From the NCBI RefSeq assembly GCF_900114845.1, contig NZ_FOUK01000002.1, positions 248,001 through 312,000 on the forward strand: DNA of 64,000 nucleotides, in the 5' to 3' direction. The position numbers and the translations under genes were made by a program. The DNA comes from Pimelobacter simplex (lineage in GTDB: Bacteria > Actinomycetota > Actinomycetes > Propionibacteriales > Nocardioidaceae). This document shows, piece by piece, positions 51,711 through 60,353 of this stretch. Each line of letters opens with the position of its first letter. The stretch's first letter is position 1. Below the pieces are notes generated by a model. That model ran no database searches, was not told the DNA's origin, and worked only from the letters and a program-made list of their open reading frames with translations.

Positions 51711-53288
51711 ATGTCCAGCCTCTCCGACCGCCTCGCCGCGGCCCGCCGCGAGGCCGCCGCGCAGGGCAAGCACGCCGCCACCCCCGCCGCCGACGCGGCG
51801 CTGCTGGCCGGCGTCGTCGACGCCGCGAGCGCCCCCGAGGCCCCGGCCCCCGCGCCGGCCGCACCTGCTGCCGCCGCCGCCGCTCCGGCCGCTCCGGCGC
51901 CCCCTGCGGGCGAGGCCGGCAGCGACACCAGGTCGGCACCGGGCCCGCTGTCGTCGCGCGCCGCCGCCGCGGCCGGCGACCACCGCCCCGGACGTCGTCT
52001 GGCCGGCAACGACACCGAGCGCCTCGAGGACCTCAAGGCCAGCGTCCACGGCGAGCTCATCAAGCAGCTCGGCCCGCACCTCTACGACGCCGAGATGGAC
52101 CAGGACGAGCTCGACCAGACGGTCCGCTCGGTGCTCTCCGAGGTCCTCGGCGCGCAGGACCGGCCGCTGAGCGCGTCCGACCGGGCGCGGGTGACCCAGG
52201 AGATCACCGACGACATCCTCGGCTACGGCCCGATCGACCCGTACCTGCGCGACCCCGAGGTCTCCGAGGTCATGGTCAACGGCCACGACGACGTCTGGCT
52301 CGAGAAGGACGGCCGGCTGGTCAAGGCCGAGGCGCACTTCGCCGACGAGGCGCACCTGCGCCGCACGATCGACAAGATCGTGTCCCGGATCGGGCGCCGC
52401 GTCGACGAGTCCTCCCCCATGGTCGACGCCCGGCTCCCCGACGGCAGCCGGGTCAACGCCATCGTCCCGCCGCTGGCGATCGACGGCTCGGCGCTGACCA
52501 TCCGGAAGTTCTCGACCGACCCGTTGACCGTCCAGGACCTCATCAACTTCGGGTCCTTCACCCCGCAGACCGCCGACTTCCTCGACGCCTGCGTGCGCGG
52601 CCGGCTCAACGTGATCGTGTCGGGCGGCACCGGCGCCGGGAAGACGACGACGCTCAACGTGCTGTCGTCGTTCATCCCGCGGGACGAGCGGATCGTCACC
52701 ATCGAGGACGCCGCCGAGCTCCAGCTCAAGCAGGACCACGTCGTCCGCCTGGAGTCGCGGCCCGCCAACATCGAGGGCAAGGGCGCGGTCACCATCCGCG
52801 ACCTGGTCCGCAACAGCCTGCGCATGCGGCCCGACCGCATCGTCGTCGGCGAGGTCCGCGACGCCTCCGCGCTCGACATGCTGCAGGCGATGAACACCGG
52901 CCACGACGGCTCGATCTGCACCCTGCACTCGAACGGCCCGCGCGACACGCTCTCGCGCATGGAGACGATGGTGCTGATGGCCGGCATGGAGCTGCCCATC
53001 CGCGCGATCCGCGAGCAGGTGGCCTCCGCGGTCGACCTGATCGTGCACCAGACCCGCTTCAAGGACGGCTCGCGCCGGATCACGCACATCACCGAGGTGG
53101 AGCGGATGGAGGGCGACATCATCACCCTCCAGGACATCTTCGTCTTCGACAACTCCGCCGGCTTCGACGAGAACGGCCGGATCCTCGGCCGGCTGCGCTC
53201 GACCGGCCTGCGGCCGAAGTTCCTGGAGAAGCTCGCCTACGCCAACGTCGCCGTCGACCCGACGATCTTCCGGACGGAACGCCTCTGA
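51711..53288 (+). CDS. tadA: Tad pilus secretion ATPase TadA/CpaF
   Basis: A 525-residue hexameric traffic ATPase that powers Flp pilus assembly. After an alanine/proline-rich N-terminus (residues 25-90) come the N-terminal domain, Walker A SGGTGAGKTTTLNVL with Lys311, the Asp box TIEDAAELQLKQDHVVRLESR, Walker B RMRPDRIVVGEVRDASALDMLQAMNTGHDGS and the His box (TLHSNGPRDTL). ATG at 51711 has AAGGAG upstream. The stop overlaps the next start (TGATG). Confidence 0.96.
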   Translation: MSSLSDRLAAARREAAAQGKHAATPAADAALLAGVVDAASAPEAPAPAPAAPAAAAAAPAAPAPPAGEAGSDTRSAPGPLSSRAAAAAGDHRPGRRLAGNDTERLEDLKASVHGELIKQLGPHLYDAEMDQDELDQTVRSVLSEVLGAQDRPLSASDRARVTQEITDDILGYGPIDPYLRDPEVSEVMVNGHDDVWLEKDGRLVKAEAHFADEAHLRRTIDKIVSRIGRRVDESSPMVDARLPDGSRVNAIVPPLAIDGSALTIRKFSTDPLTVQDLINFGSFTPQTADFLDACVRGRLNVIVSGGTGAGKTTTLNVLSSFIPRDERIVTIEDAAELQLKQDHVVRLESRPANIEGKGAVTIRDLVRNSLRMRPDRIVVGEVRDASALDMLQAMNTGHDGSICTLHSNGPRDTLSRMETMVLMAGMELPIRAIREQVASAVDLIVHQTRFKDGSRRITHITEVERMEGDIITLQDIFVFDNSAGFDENGRILGRLRSTGLRPKFLEKLAYANVAVDPTIFRTERL

Positions 53289-55222
53289 TGTCCGGGCGCC
53301 GAGCCCTTCTCCGCCGCTGCGCGGCGCTGCTCGTCGCCGTGCTCGCGGTGCTCCTGGTCCCGGCCCAGGCGCACGCCGAGGACGCGACCATCGGCCACGT
53401 CGAGTCCACCGGCGACGGCCTGCGGATCCTGGTCGACGTCCCGGCCGGCGTGCAGGTCGACCTCGGCGGCGTCACCGCGACGCTCGAGGGCCAGGCGCTG
53501 GACGCGACGGCCGAGGGCACCAGCAGCGGCTCCGTGGTCAAGCGGACGACGATCCTGGTCGTCGACACCAGCAACTCGATGCGGCGCCAGGGCCGGTTCG
53601 CGGCGGCCAAGCAGGCGGCCTCGACGTACCTCGACGCGGTCCCGGCCGACGTCGCGGTCGGCATCGTCACCTTCGACAGCAAGGTCACCGTCGCCCTCGC
53701 GCCCACCACCGACCGCGCCGCCGCGCAGACCGTCGTCGACGGGCTCGCGCTGCACCGCGACACCCTGCTGTACGACGGCGTGATCGCCGCCGCCCAGGCC
53801 GCCGGCGACGACGGCCAGCGGACCCTCCTGGTCCTGTCCGACGGCGCCGACGCCGGCAGCACCGCGAGCCTCGACGCCGCCACGGCCGCCATCAAAGACG
53901 CCGGACTGCGCGTGCACGCCGTCGGCCTCGACCTCGGCGAGAAGCAGCTCACCCCGCTCCGCACGCTCGCCGCCGCCGGCAAGGGCGAGGTCATCACCGC
54001 CAGCGGCGCGGCCCTCGCCCAGACCTTCGCCGCCGAGGCGGAGGCCCTGGCCGACCAGGTCCTCGTCACCGCTCCCCTGCCCGACGGCTTCGACGCCGAG
54101 CTCGCCAACGTCGAGGTCTCCCTGCCCACCACTGCGTCGGGCACCCTCGTCGCCCGCGCCCTCGCGCCCGTCCAGTCGGCCGGCTCCGCGAGCGTGACCC
54201 CGGCGCCGCAGCCCACGCTCACCGACGAGCGCGGTTGGGTGGCCCCCGGCTGGCTGCTCTGGGCGGGACTGGGCGCCTTCGCCCTCGGCCTGCTCGCCGT
54301 CGCCGTGCTCCTCGTCCCGTCGCGCCCGGCCCCGATGAGCATCGCGGACCGCGTGACGGCGTACAGCACGCGGGTGACGGGCCTCGAGGAGCGCCACGAC
54401 ACCAAGCCGCCCGCCGAGCCCGTCCTCGACCAGGCCAAGGCCGCCGCGGCCAGCGTCCTCGAGCACAACAGCGCCCTCAACGAGCGGATGACCCGCCGCC
54501 TCGCCGCCGCGGGGAGCGAGTTCAAGCCCTCCGAGTGGCTCCTGGTCCACATCGGCGCGGTCCTCGCCGCCGGCGTGATCGGCCTCCTCCTCGGCCGCGG
54601 CAACATCATCGTCGGCCTGCTCTTCATGGTGATCGGCTTCCTGGTCCCCCCGATCTACCTGCGGTTCATGGCCGGACGCCGCCGCCGCGCCTTCGACAAC
54701 GCCCTCCCCGAGGTCCTCCAGCTCCTCTCCGGCGCCCTCAGCGCCGGCCTCTCCCTCGCCCAGGCCGTCGACACCGTCGTCCGCGAGGGCCCGGAGCCCA
54801 TCGCCTCGGAGTTCAAGCGCGTCCTCGTCGAGGCCCGCATCGGCGTCTCCATCGAGGACGCCTTCGAGGGCGTCGCCGCCCGCTTCCAGAGCAAGGACTT
54901 CGGCTGGGCCGTGATGGCCATCCGGATCCAGCGCCAGGTCGGCGGCAACCTGGCCGAGCTGCTCACGACCGTGGCGGCGACGATGCGGGAGCGGCAGTAC
55001 CTGCGCCGGCACGTGCGGGCGCTGTCGGCCGAGGGCCGGCTGTCCGCCGTCATCCTGTGCATCCTGCCGCCCGCCTTCGCCGTGTTCCTGTTCGTGGCCA
55101 ACCGGAGCTTCCTCGACCCGCTCGTCCACGATCCGCGCGGCTGGATCCTCACCGGCTTCGGCGTGCTCTGGATGGCGATCGGCTCCTTCTGGATGTCGCA
55201 GATGGTGAAGGTGGACGCGTGA
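53288..55222 (+). CDS. tadB: VWA-TadB fusion: signal peptide, VWA domain and type II secretion F domain
   Basis: A 644-residue fusion. A signal peptide (LLVAVLAVLLVPAQAHA) precedes an extracytoplasmic VWA domain at about 88-255 with an intact MIDAS motif DTSNS (Asp93, Ser95, Ser97). A membrane helix near 316-340 leads to the TadB inner-membrane platform: two helices near 420-455, the GSPII_F domain at about 480-590, and two C-terminal helices. VWA domains normally occur in the separate TadG protein, so this protein may combine both roles. Overlaps tadC by 1 base. Confidence 0.92.
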   Translation: MSGRRALLRRCAALLVAVLAVLLVPAQAHAEDATIGHVESTGDGLRILVDVPAGVQVDLGGVTATLEGQALDATAEGTSSGSVVKRTTILVVDTSNSMRRQGRFAAAKQAASTYLDAVPADVAVGIVTFDSKVTVALAPTTDRAAAQTVVDGLALHRDTLLYDGVIAAAQAAGDDGQRTLLVLSDGADAGSTASLDAATAAIKDAGLRVHAVGLDLGEKQLTPLRTLAAAGKGEVITASGAALAQTFAAEAEALADQVLVTAPLPDGFDAELANVEVSLPTTASGTLVARALAPVQSAGSASVTPAPQPTLTDERGWVAPGWLLWAGLGAFALGLLAVAVLLVPSRPAPMSIADRVTAYSTRVTGLEERHDTKPPAEPVLDQAKAAAASVLEHNSALNERMTRRLAAAGSEFKPSEWLLVHIGAVLAAGVIGLLLGRGNIIVGLLFMVIGFLVPPIYLRFMAGRRRRAFDNALPEVLQLLSGALSAGLSLAQAVDTVVREGPEPIASEFKRVLVEARIGVSIEDAFEGVAARFQSKDFGWAVMAIRIQRQVGGNLAELLTTVAATMRERQYLRRHVRALSAEGRLSAVILCILPPAFAVFLFVANRSFLDPLVHDPRGWILTGFGVLWMAIGSFWMSQMVKVDA

Positions 55223-56142
55223 TGCTTCTCCTCCTTGCTTTCGTCCTGTTCCTCGCGGCGATCGGCGCCGTCGGCGCCGCCTTCGTCCGCGAGCCACCGC
55301 AGGGACTGGCCCGCGCGCTGGAGGCCCTCGAGCGCTCCGGGATGGCGGGCCAGGAGCTCGCCGAGGAGGCCGACCGCTCGTTCGCCGACCGGGTCCTCGC
55401 ACCGTTCCAGCACCGAGCCCTGACCATCGGCCGGCGCCTGACCGGCGCCGACAAGGCCGAGCGGATCCGGCGCAAGCTCGACCTCGCGGGCAACCCGCAC
55501 GGCTGGACCGTCGACCGGGTGCTGTCGACCAAGGTCCTCTGCGCCGTGGTGCTCCCCGTCCTGATCATCGCCTACGGAGCGCTGCTGGGCGGCTCGATCA
55601 CCACGCTCGTCCTCGTCGCCCTGGCGGCGACGCTGCTCGGCTTCGTGGCGCCCGACCTCTACCTCTACAACAAGGCCGCCCACCGCGCCGACCAGATCAA
55701 GCGCACGCTCGCCGACGCGGTCGACCTGCTGACCATCAGCGTCGAGGCCGGGCTCGGCTTCGACGCCGCGCTGCAGCAGGTCGCCCGGCACACCTCGGGC
55801 CCGGTCGCGGAGGAGTTCGCCCGCGTGCTGCGCGAGATGCAGCTGGGAAAGAGCCGTTCCGAGGCGCTGCGCTCGCTGGCCGCGCGTAGCAACGTCGACG
55901 ACCTCAACACCTTCGTCGGGTCGATGGTCCAGGCCGACGCCTTCGGCATCCCCATCGCCCAGGTGCTGCGCGTGCAGTCGGGTGAGATCCGGGTCAAGCG
56001 CCGGCAGTACGCCGAGGAGAAGGCGCAGAAGGTCCCCGTGAAGATCATGATCCCCCTGATCCTGTTCATCCTGCCCTGCCTGTTCATCGTGGTCATGGGA
56101 CCCGCCGTGCTCAACGCGATTGACGCGTTCAACGGGCAGTAG
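55222..56142 (+). CDS. tadC: Tad pilus platform protein TadC
   Basis: A 306-residue inner-membrane protein of the type II secretion F family, with helices at both ends (LLLLAFVLFLAAIGAVGAAFV; IPLILFILPCLFIVVMGPAVL) and the F domain DAVDLLTISVEAGLGFDAALQQVARHTSGPVAEEFARVLREMQLGKSRSEAL. ATG at 55222 overlaps the tadB stop; GTG one codon earlier is possible. It pairs with TadB to form the pilus platform. The kinase gene follows after 18 bases. Confidence 0.94.
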   Translation: MLLLLAFVLFLAAIGAVGAAFVREPPQGLARALEALERSGMAGQELAEEADRSFADRVLAPFQHRALTIGRRLTGADKAERIRRKLDLAGNPHGWTVDRVLSTKVLCAVVLPVLIIAYGALLGGSITTLVLVALAATLLGFVAPDLYLYNKAAHRADQIKRTLADAVDLLTISVEAGLGFDAALQQVARHTSGPVAEEFARVLREMQLGKSRSEALRSLAARSNVDDLNTFVGSMVQADAFGIPIAQVLRVQSGEIRVKRRQYAEEKAQKVPVKIMIPLILFILPCLFIVVMGPAVLNAIDAFNGQ

Positions 56143-56160
56143 CGGGCCTAGGCTGAGCAC

Positions 56161-57741
56161 ATGCCGAGCAGCCAGACCTACGCCGTGGTCGCAGCGGCAC
56201 GCCTCTTCGCGCTGCTGGCCATCGGCGGACCGACGCTGTGGCTCCACCAGGAGCAGGGTCTCCTCGCGCTCGCCGCGCTCGCCGCGGTCTGGATCTACCA
56301 AGGTGTGACCTCGACACGCCGGGAGCTCGAGCTGTCCTTGAGCCCCTCGACCGAGGCGGCGGCGATCGGCGTGATCTGCGCGCTCGGCCTCGGTGACGCG
56401 CCCGTGGTGCTGGCCGCTCTCGTCGTCCCGCCGCTCTACGCCACCGCGGTCGCCGGGGTCCGGACGATGATCCGCACGGTCATCGTCGAGCTGATCGCGG
56501 TCGTCGCGCTCGGCCTGATGTGGTGGCAGCGCATCAGCTCCGAGCAGGCGGTCTCGATCTTCACGTGGGCGATGGCCGGCCTGGGCCTCAGCCTCATCGC
56601 GGCGGTCACCTTCTCGTCCGACCGCATCCCCGACCCGCTCGCCCCCTACCGCGACGCGCAGGAGCACCTCAAGCAGCTCCTCGAGCTGGCCGGCAGCCTG
56701 AGCTCCGGCCTCGACGTCGGCGTCCTGGGCGGCGAGCTGCTCAGCCAGGTCAGCGACGACATCCCCAACCGCGGTCTGGTCCTCTACGTGCCGCGCGGCG
56801 ACACGCTCACGCCCGTGGCCTCGACGGTCGAGCTCGAGTCGGCCGACGCGCTGGCCAGCGAGACGCTCGCCAACGACGTGCGGATGCAGGCCGGCATCGA
56901 CGCCGCGCCCGTCGAGATCGGCCAGGGCTTCGCGTTCCGGGTCAGCGACCAGGCGATCGTCGCCGGGCTGCGACCGTCCGGCTCCGACTCGGGCCGCCCG
57001 CTCCCCCTGGCCGCCGTCGCGCGCGACGTCGCCGACACCTCGGTCAAGCTCGACGCGGCGCTGCTGTTCGCGCAGTTCCGCGACGCGGCGACCGCCGACG
57101 AGCGCAACCGGCTGGCCCGCGAGATGCACGACGGCGTCGCCCAGGACATCGCCTCGCTCGGCTACATCATCGACGCGCTCGCCGCACGGCCCGCCGACGA
57201 GCAGCAGGCCAAGGCGCTCGGCATGCTGCGCGACCGGGTGACCAAGGTCGTCGCCGAGGTCCGCCAGTCGGTGATGAACCTGCGCACCAGCATCGGCGAG
57301 AGCGAGAGCCTCGGCGCGGCCATCAGCAACGTGGCCCGCCACCTGTCGGAGTCGTCGGGGATCCCCATCCGGGTCCGCCTCGACGAGCAGCCCACCCGGC
57401 TGCGTCCCGAGGTCGAGGCCGAGCTGTTCCGGATCGCCCAGGAGGCGATGAACAACGCGGTCAAGCACGCCCGGGCGACGTCGATCGACGTGCGCTGCCA
57501 GGTCTACGCCCCCGAGGCGATCATCACGATCACCGACAACGGCGTGGGCCTGCAGAGCGCGAGAACCGACTCGCACGGCCTCAAGATCATGCGCGAACGT
57601 GCCAGACTGATCGGCGCGGAGCTCGTCGTCCGTGACAACGCCAGCCGCGGACTCACGGTCTCGGTAGCACTGAAGGTCCCCCGGAGCACCGCCCACGCCG
57701 ACGCCGACGCGGGCTCCCCTACTCTCCTGGAGAAGCGATGA
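56161..57741 (+). CDS. Sensor histidine kinase of the Tad locus
   Basis: A 526-residue kinase with about five N-terminal membrane helices (residues 8-155), a GAF-like linker (residues ~175-300), a HisKA_3 domain with His323 in RLAREMHDGVAQDIASLGYIID, and an HATPase domain with QEAMNNAVKHARATSIDV and ITDNGVGLQSA. ATG at 56161 is 6 bases after TAGGCT (56149-56154), so it has its own leaderless promoter although it lies 18 bases after tadC. The response regulator overlaps by 4 bases. Confidence 0.94.
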   Translation: MPSSQTYAVVAAARLFALLAIGGPTLWLHQEQGLLALAALAAVWIYQGVTSTRRELELSLSPSTEAAAIGVICALGLGDAPVVLAALVVPPLYATAVAGVRTMIRTVIVELIAVVALGLMWWQRISSEQAVSIFTWAMAGLGLSLIAAVTFSSDRIPDPLAPYRDAQEHLKQLLELAGSLSSGLDVGVLGGELLSQVSDDIPNRGLVLYVPRGDTLTPVASTVELESADALASETLANDVRMQAGIDAAPVEIGQGFAFRVSDQAIVAGLRPSGSDSGRPLPLAAVARDVADTSVKLDAALLFAQFRDAATADERNRLAREMHDGVAQDIASLGYIIDALAARPADEQQAKALGMLRDRVTKVVAEVRQSVMNLRTSIGESESLGAAISNVARHLSESSGIPIRVRLDEQPTRLRPEVEAELFRIAQEAMNNAVKHARATSIDVRCQVYAPEAIITITDNGVGLQSARTDSHGLKIMRERARLIGAELVVRDNASRGLTVSVALKVPRSTAHADADAGSPTLLEKR

Positions 57742-58388
57742 GCGAAACGATCTCGGTCCTCCTGATCGACGACCACGAGCTGATCCGCGACGGTCTGGGG
57801 GCGGTGCTCGACCTCGAGCCCGACCTGCACGTCGTCGCCACGGCAGGCTCCGTGCAGGAGGGCATCCACCGCGCCCACGAGACCCGTCCCGACGTCGTCA
57901 TCACCGACCTGCAGATGCAGGACGGCACCGGCCTGGACGTCGTCCGCACGCTGCGCAAGGAGAGCGACGAGATCGGTCTCATCGTGCTCACCATGCACTC
58001 CGGCGACGAGCAGATCTTCGCCGCGATGCAGGCCGGCGCGTCCGGCTTCGTCGGCAAGGACGCCCCCTCCACCGAGGTGATCAAGGCCGCGCGCCACGCC
58101 GCGGTCTCTCCCAAGGCCTTCGTATGCGCCGGCCTGGTGGGCGCGATGATGCGCCGCCAGTCCGCCGAGTCGACCGCCCTGACCGAGCGCGAGCACGACG
58201 TCCTCCTGCTGCTCGCCGAGGGCCTCAACGCGGCGGCCATCGGGCAGAAGCTCTACCTGTCCGAGTCGACCACGAAGTCCCACATCGCGCGGATCTACCA
58301 GAAGCTCGGCGCCGCCAACCGCGCCCAGGCACTCGTCACGGCCATGCGGATCGGCCTGCTCTCGACCGTGCAGCCGTCCGCCCGCTGA
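57738..58388 (+). CDS. NarL/LuxR-type response regulator of the Tad locus
   Basis: A 216-residue regulator: receiver with IDDHELIRDGL and Asp57 in VVITDLQMQDGTG, LIVLTMHSGDEQ; C-terminal LuxR domain LTEREHDVLLLLAEGLNAAAIGQKLYLSESTTKSHIARIYQKLGAANR. ATG overlaps the kinase stop (ATGA), so they form a pair. Its position between the assembly genes and the pilins makes it the likely regulator of flp expression. A candidate operator lies at 58414-58431. Confidence 0.95.
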   Translation: MSETISVLLIDDHELIRDGLGAVLDLEPDLHVVATAGSVQEGIHRAHETRPDVVITDLQMQDGTGLDVVRTLRKESDEIGLIVLTMHSGDEQIFAAMQAGASGFVGKDAPSTEVIKAARHAAVSPKAFVCAGLVGAMMRRQSAESTALTEREHDVLLLLAEGLNAAAIGQKLYLSESTTKSHIARIYQKLGAANRAQALVTAMRIGLLSTVQPSAR

Positions 58389-58413
58389 GTGACCGACGAC
58401 ACGTGCACCACCC

Positions 58414-58431
58414 CTAGTCAGAAGTGACTAG
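58414..58431. promoter_or_regulatory. Palindrome upstream of flp, candidate response-regulator site
   Basis: CTAGTCA-GAAG-TGACTAG is a perfect inverted repeat of 7-bp arms, 112 bases before the first pilin start and 25 bases after the regulator stop. NarL-type regulators bind short inverted repeats. It could instead be a small hairpin terminator of the regulator gene. Confidence 0.5.
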
Positions 58432-58542
58432 CAGCGAGGAGTCGAACTCCCGATCCCTCGGTGGCGGCGCTCAGGCAGAGTTCTGCGCATCGGGGAAGCA
58501 CTCCCCGGGGACAACGAACAAACAGTGCACAGGGAGAACCCG

Positions 58543-58737
58543 ATGATCCAGTACCTCCAGATCCTGCTCAACGCCCGCCTCGCCAAGATGGACGAGCGTG
58601 GCGCCACGGCCGTCGAGTACGGCCTGCTGGTGGCGCTCATCGCAGCCGTCATCATCGGCGCCGTGGTCATCCTCGGCGGGAAGCTCAACAACGCCTTCAC
58701 CGAGGTCAACAACAGCCTCAACGGCGCCGGCAAGTGA
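58543..58737 (+). CDS. flp: Flp family type IVb pilin (major candidate)
   Basis: A 64-residue prepilin: short leader (MIQYLQILLNARLAKMDERG), then the Flp motif ATAVEYGLLVALIAAVIIGAVVIL with the conserved Glu-Tyr at positions 5-6 after the Gly cleavage point. It needs a prepilin peptidase, which is not in the window. ATG at 58543 has AGGGAG 8 bases before it. A strong hairpin follows, before the second pilin gene. Confidence 0.95.
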   Translation: MIQYLQILLNARLAKMDERGATAVEYGLLVALIAAVIIGAVVILGGKLNNAFTEVNNSLNGAGK

Positions 58738-58779
58738 GCCAGCCCGCGGGCTGAGCCACCTGACCACCGATCGACCGAC

Positions 58780-58808
58780 GGCCGCGTCACCTCCTGGGTG
58801 ACGCGGCC
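58780..58808 (+). terminator. Hairpin between the two flp genes
   Basis: A perfect 12-bp GC-rich stem (58780-58791 with 58797-58808), 5-base loop, lies 43 bases after the first pilin stop and 38 bases before the second pilin start. It is likely a terminator or attenuator that makes the upstream pilin message more abundant than the downstream one. Confidence 0.75.
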
Positions 58809-58845
58809 GATCGCATCCTGCCCCACCCCACCCTGGAGAGACGTC

Positions 58846-59016
58846 GTGACCGAAGGCGCACCACGCAACGAGCGCGGCGCGTCCGCCGTGGAGTACGGGC
58901 TGCTGATCGCGCTCATCGCCGCTGTGATCTTCGGCGCCGTCCTCCTCCTGGGCGGCCAGGTCGGGGACCTCTTCGACGGCACCAACACCAGCCTCGACAA
59001 CGCGATCAGTCCGTAG
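58846..59016 (+). CDS. flp: Flp family type IVb pilin (second copy)
   Basis: A 56-residue prepilin: short leader TEGAPRNERG, then ASAVEYGLLIALIAAVIFGAVLLLGG. The leader is 9 residues shorter than in the first pilin, which leaves the cleavage motif intact. GTG at 58846 has GGAGAG 8 bases before it; an upstream ATG would start inside the hairpin. It overlaps the convergent M48 protease gene by 11 bases. Confidence 0.9.
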   Translation: MTEGAPRNERGASAVEYGLLIALIAAVIFGAVLLLGGQVGDLFDGTNTSLDNAISP

Positions 59017-60319
59017 CGTCCTTCGCGTCGTCGAACGGGCCCGCCAACCCGATCCGCTGCAGGACCGTGGGGTGCGAGCCGAACCACCACTGCGACCACG
59101 CCGGAGGTGTGGGGTCGGCGTGGGATCGCAGGGCCAGACGGCGCTGCAGGTCGACGAACGCCTGGGGGGCCTTCGTCACCTCCAGCGCCGTCTGATCGGC
59201 CCTGGTCTCCAGCTGGCGGCTGATCCCGTTCTGGACGGGCGCCGCGACGAGCGTGCCGATCGCGACCAGGGCCAGGACCCGGGGCACCACGCCCACCCCG
59301 CCCGCGTACGACGGATCGGCGCCGGCTCCCGGTGCGCCACCATCACGACCGTCACCGTCGTCGCCGTCCGGACGCCGGCGCAGCGGCACCGGCAGGAGCA
59401 GGCCCAGGAGGCCGACGCCGAGCAGCGCGCCCGCGGCGCCGAGGGCGGTGCCGGTCATCACGTCGTCGTACTTGGCGTGCGCGAGCTCGTGGGCGACCAC
59501 CGAGAGCGTCTCGTCGGTCGGCGAGCTGTCGACCAGGGTGTCGTAGAGGACCACCCGGCGGGTCTGGCCGAAGCCGGAGACGTAGGCGTTGAGCGTGGTC
59601 GTCCGTCGTGACGCGTCGGCGACGAGGACGTCGTCGACGGCGACGTCCTCCTGCTGGGCCAGAGCGAGGATCTGGGTGCGGAGGGGACCGTCGGGCAGCG
59701 GCGTGAAGTGGTTGAAGACCGGCTCGACGACGATCGGGTAGACGAACGAGCCGAGCACGACCAGGCCGGCCGCGGCGAGGCCGGCGACGGCGGGCCAGAG
59801 GCGGGGCAGCCGGCGGATGCAGGCGACCAGGGCGATCACGGCGAGCGCCGTGCTCACGACGGTGACGAGGTCGCCCTTGAGGACGTCGAGCGCCCAGTCC
59901 CCCCACGAGCCCGCGGCCAGGCCCTCGTCGAGGCGGAGCCGGCGCAGCGCGATCCCGAAGGGCAGCGTGACCAGCGACCCGACGAGCGTCAGGACGGCGA
60001 CCACGACCACCACGCGCACCCACCACCAGCCGCGGAGCCCGGCGACCAGCGCCCGGCCGGTCCGGCCGAAGCCCAGCCAGCAGGCGACGGCCAGCGAGAC
60101 CACGAGCCCCGACCAGCTCCACAGCCGGCCCCACAGCGCGAAGTGCTCGGCGCGGTCGATCTCGGCCCGGCTGAACACCGACGACGCGGCGACCGGGTCC
60201 GGGAGGCCGCCGGGGACCGGGTGCCAGGGCACCCGGGTGGTCGCGATGAGGATGAACGCCGCGGCGCCGATCAGGACCGTGCCGAGGGCGACCCGCCGCA
60301 CTGCCGCTCGGTTCTCCAC
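59006..60319 (-). CDS. M48 family membrane zinc metalloprotease (Ste24/HtpX-like)
   Basis: A 437-residue protein with about seven membrane helices. The zinc motif HELAH is in SVVAHELAHAKYDDVMTGT; a downstream ETRADQTAL supplies the third ligand. The layout (several helices, then the protease domain, cytosolic zinc site) matches Ste24-type CAAX proteases. GTG at 60319 is 6 bases after TACCCT, so it is leaderless. A role in prepilin processing is not supported; those peptidases are aspartic. Confidence 0.92.
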   Translation of the reverse strand: MENRAAVRRVALGTVLIGAAAFILIATTRVPWHPVPGGLPDPVAASSVFSRAEIDRAEHFALWGRLWSWSGLVVSLAVACWLGFGRTGRALVAGLRGWWWVRVVVVVAVLTLVGSLVTLPFGIALRRLRLDEGLAAGSWGDWALDVLKGDLVTVVSTALAVIALVACIRRLPRLWPAVAGLAAAGLVVLGSFVYPIVVEPVFNHFTPLPDGPLRTQILALAQQEDVAVDDVLVADASRRTTTLNAYVSGFGQTRRVVLYDTLVDSSPTDETLSVVAHELAHAKYDDVMTGTALGAAGALLGVGLLGLLLPVPLRRRPDGDDGDGRDGGAPGAGADPSYAGGVGVVPRVLALVAIGTLVAAPVQNGISRQLETRADQTALEVTKAPQAFVDLQRRLALRSHADPTPPAWSQWWFGSHPTVLQRIGLAGPFDDAKDATD

Positions 60320-60353
60320 GGCCCCAGGGTAGGGCGCCGGTCCAGCCCGGTCG

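Noticed and set aside
54655..57696. Long minus-strand open frame of about 1000 codons opposite tadB, tadC and the kinase
   Set aside because: Low-complexity D/R/V/L-rich translation without domains; the plus strand has intact Tad and kinase motifs.
59006..60319. Prepilin peptidase for the Flp pilins
   Set aside because: The gene next to flp is an M48 zinc protease with HELAH; Flp pilins are processed by aspartic A24 peptidases.
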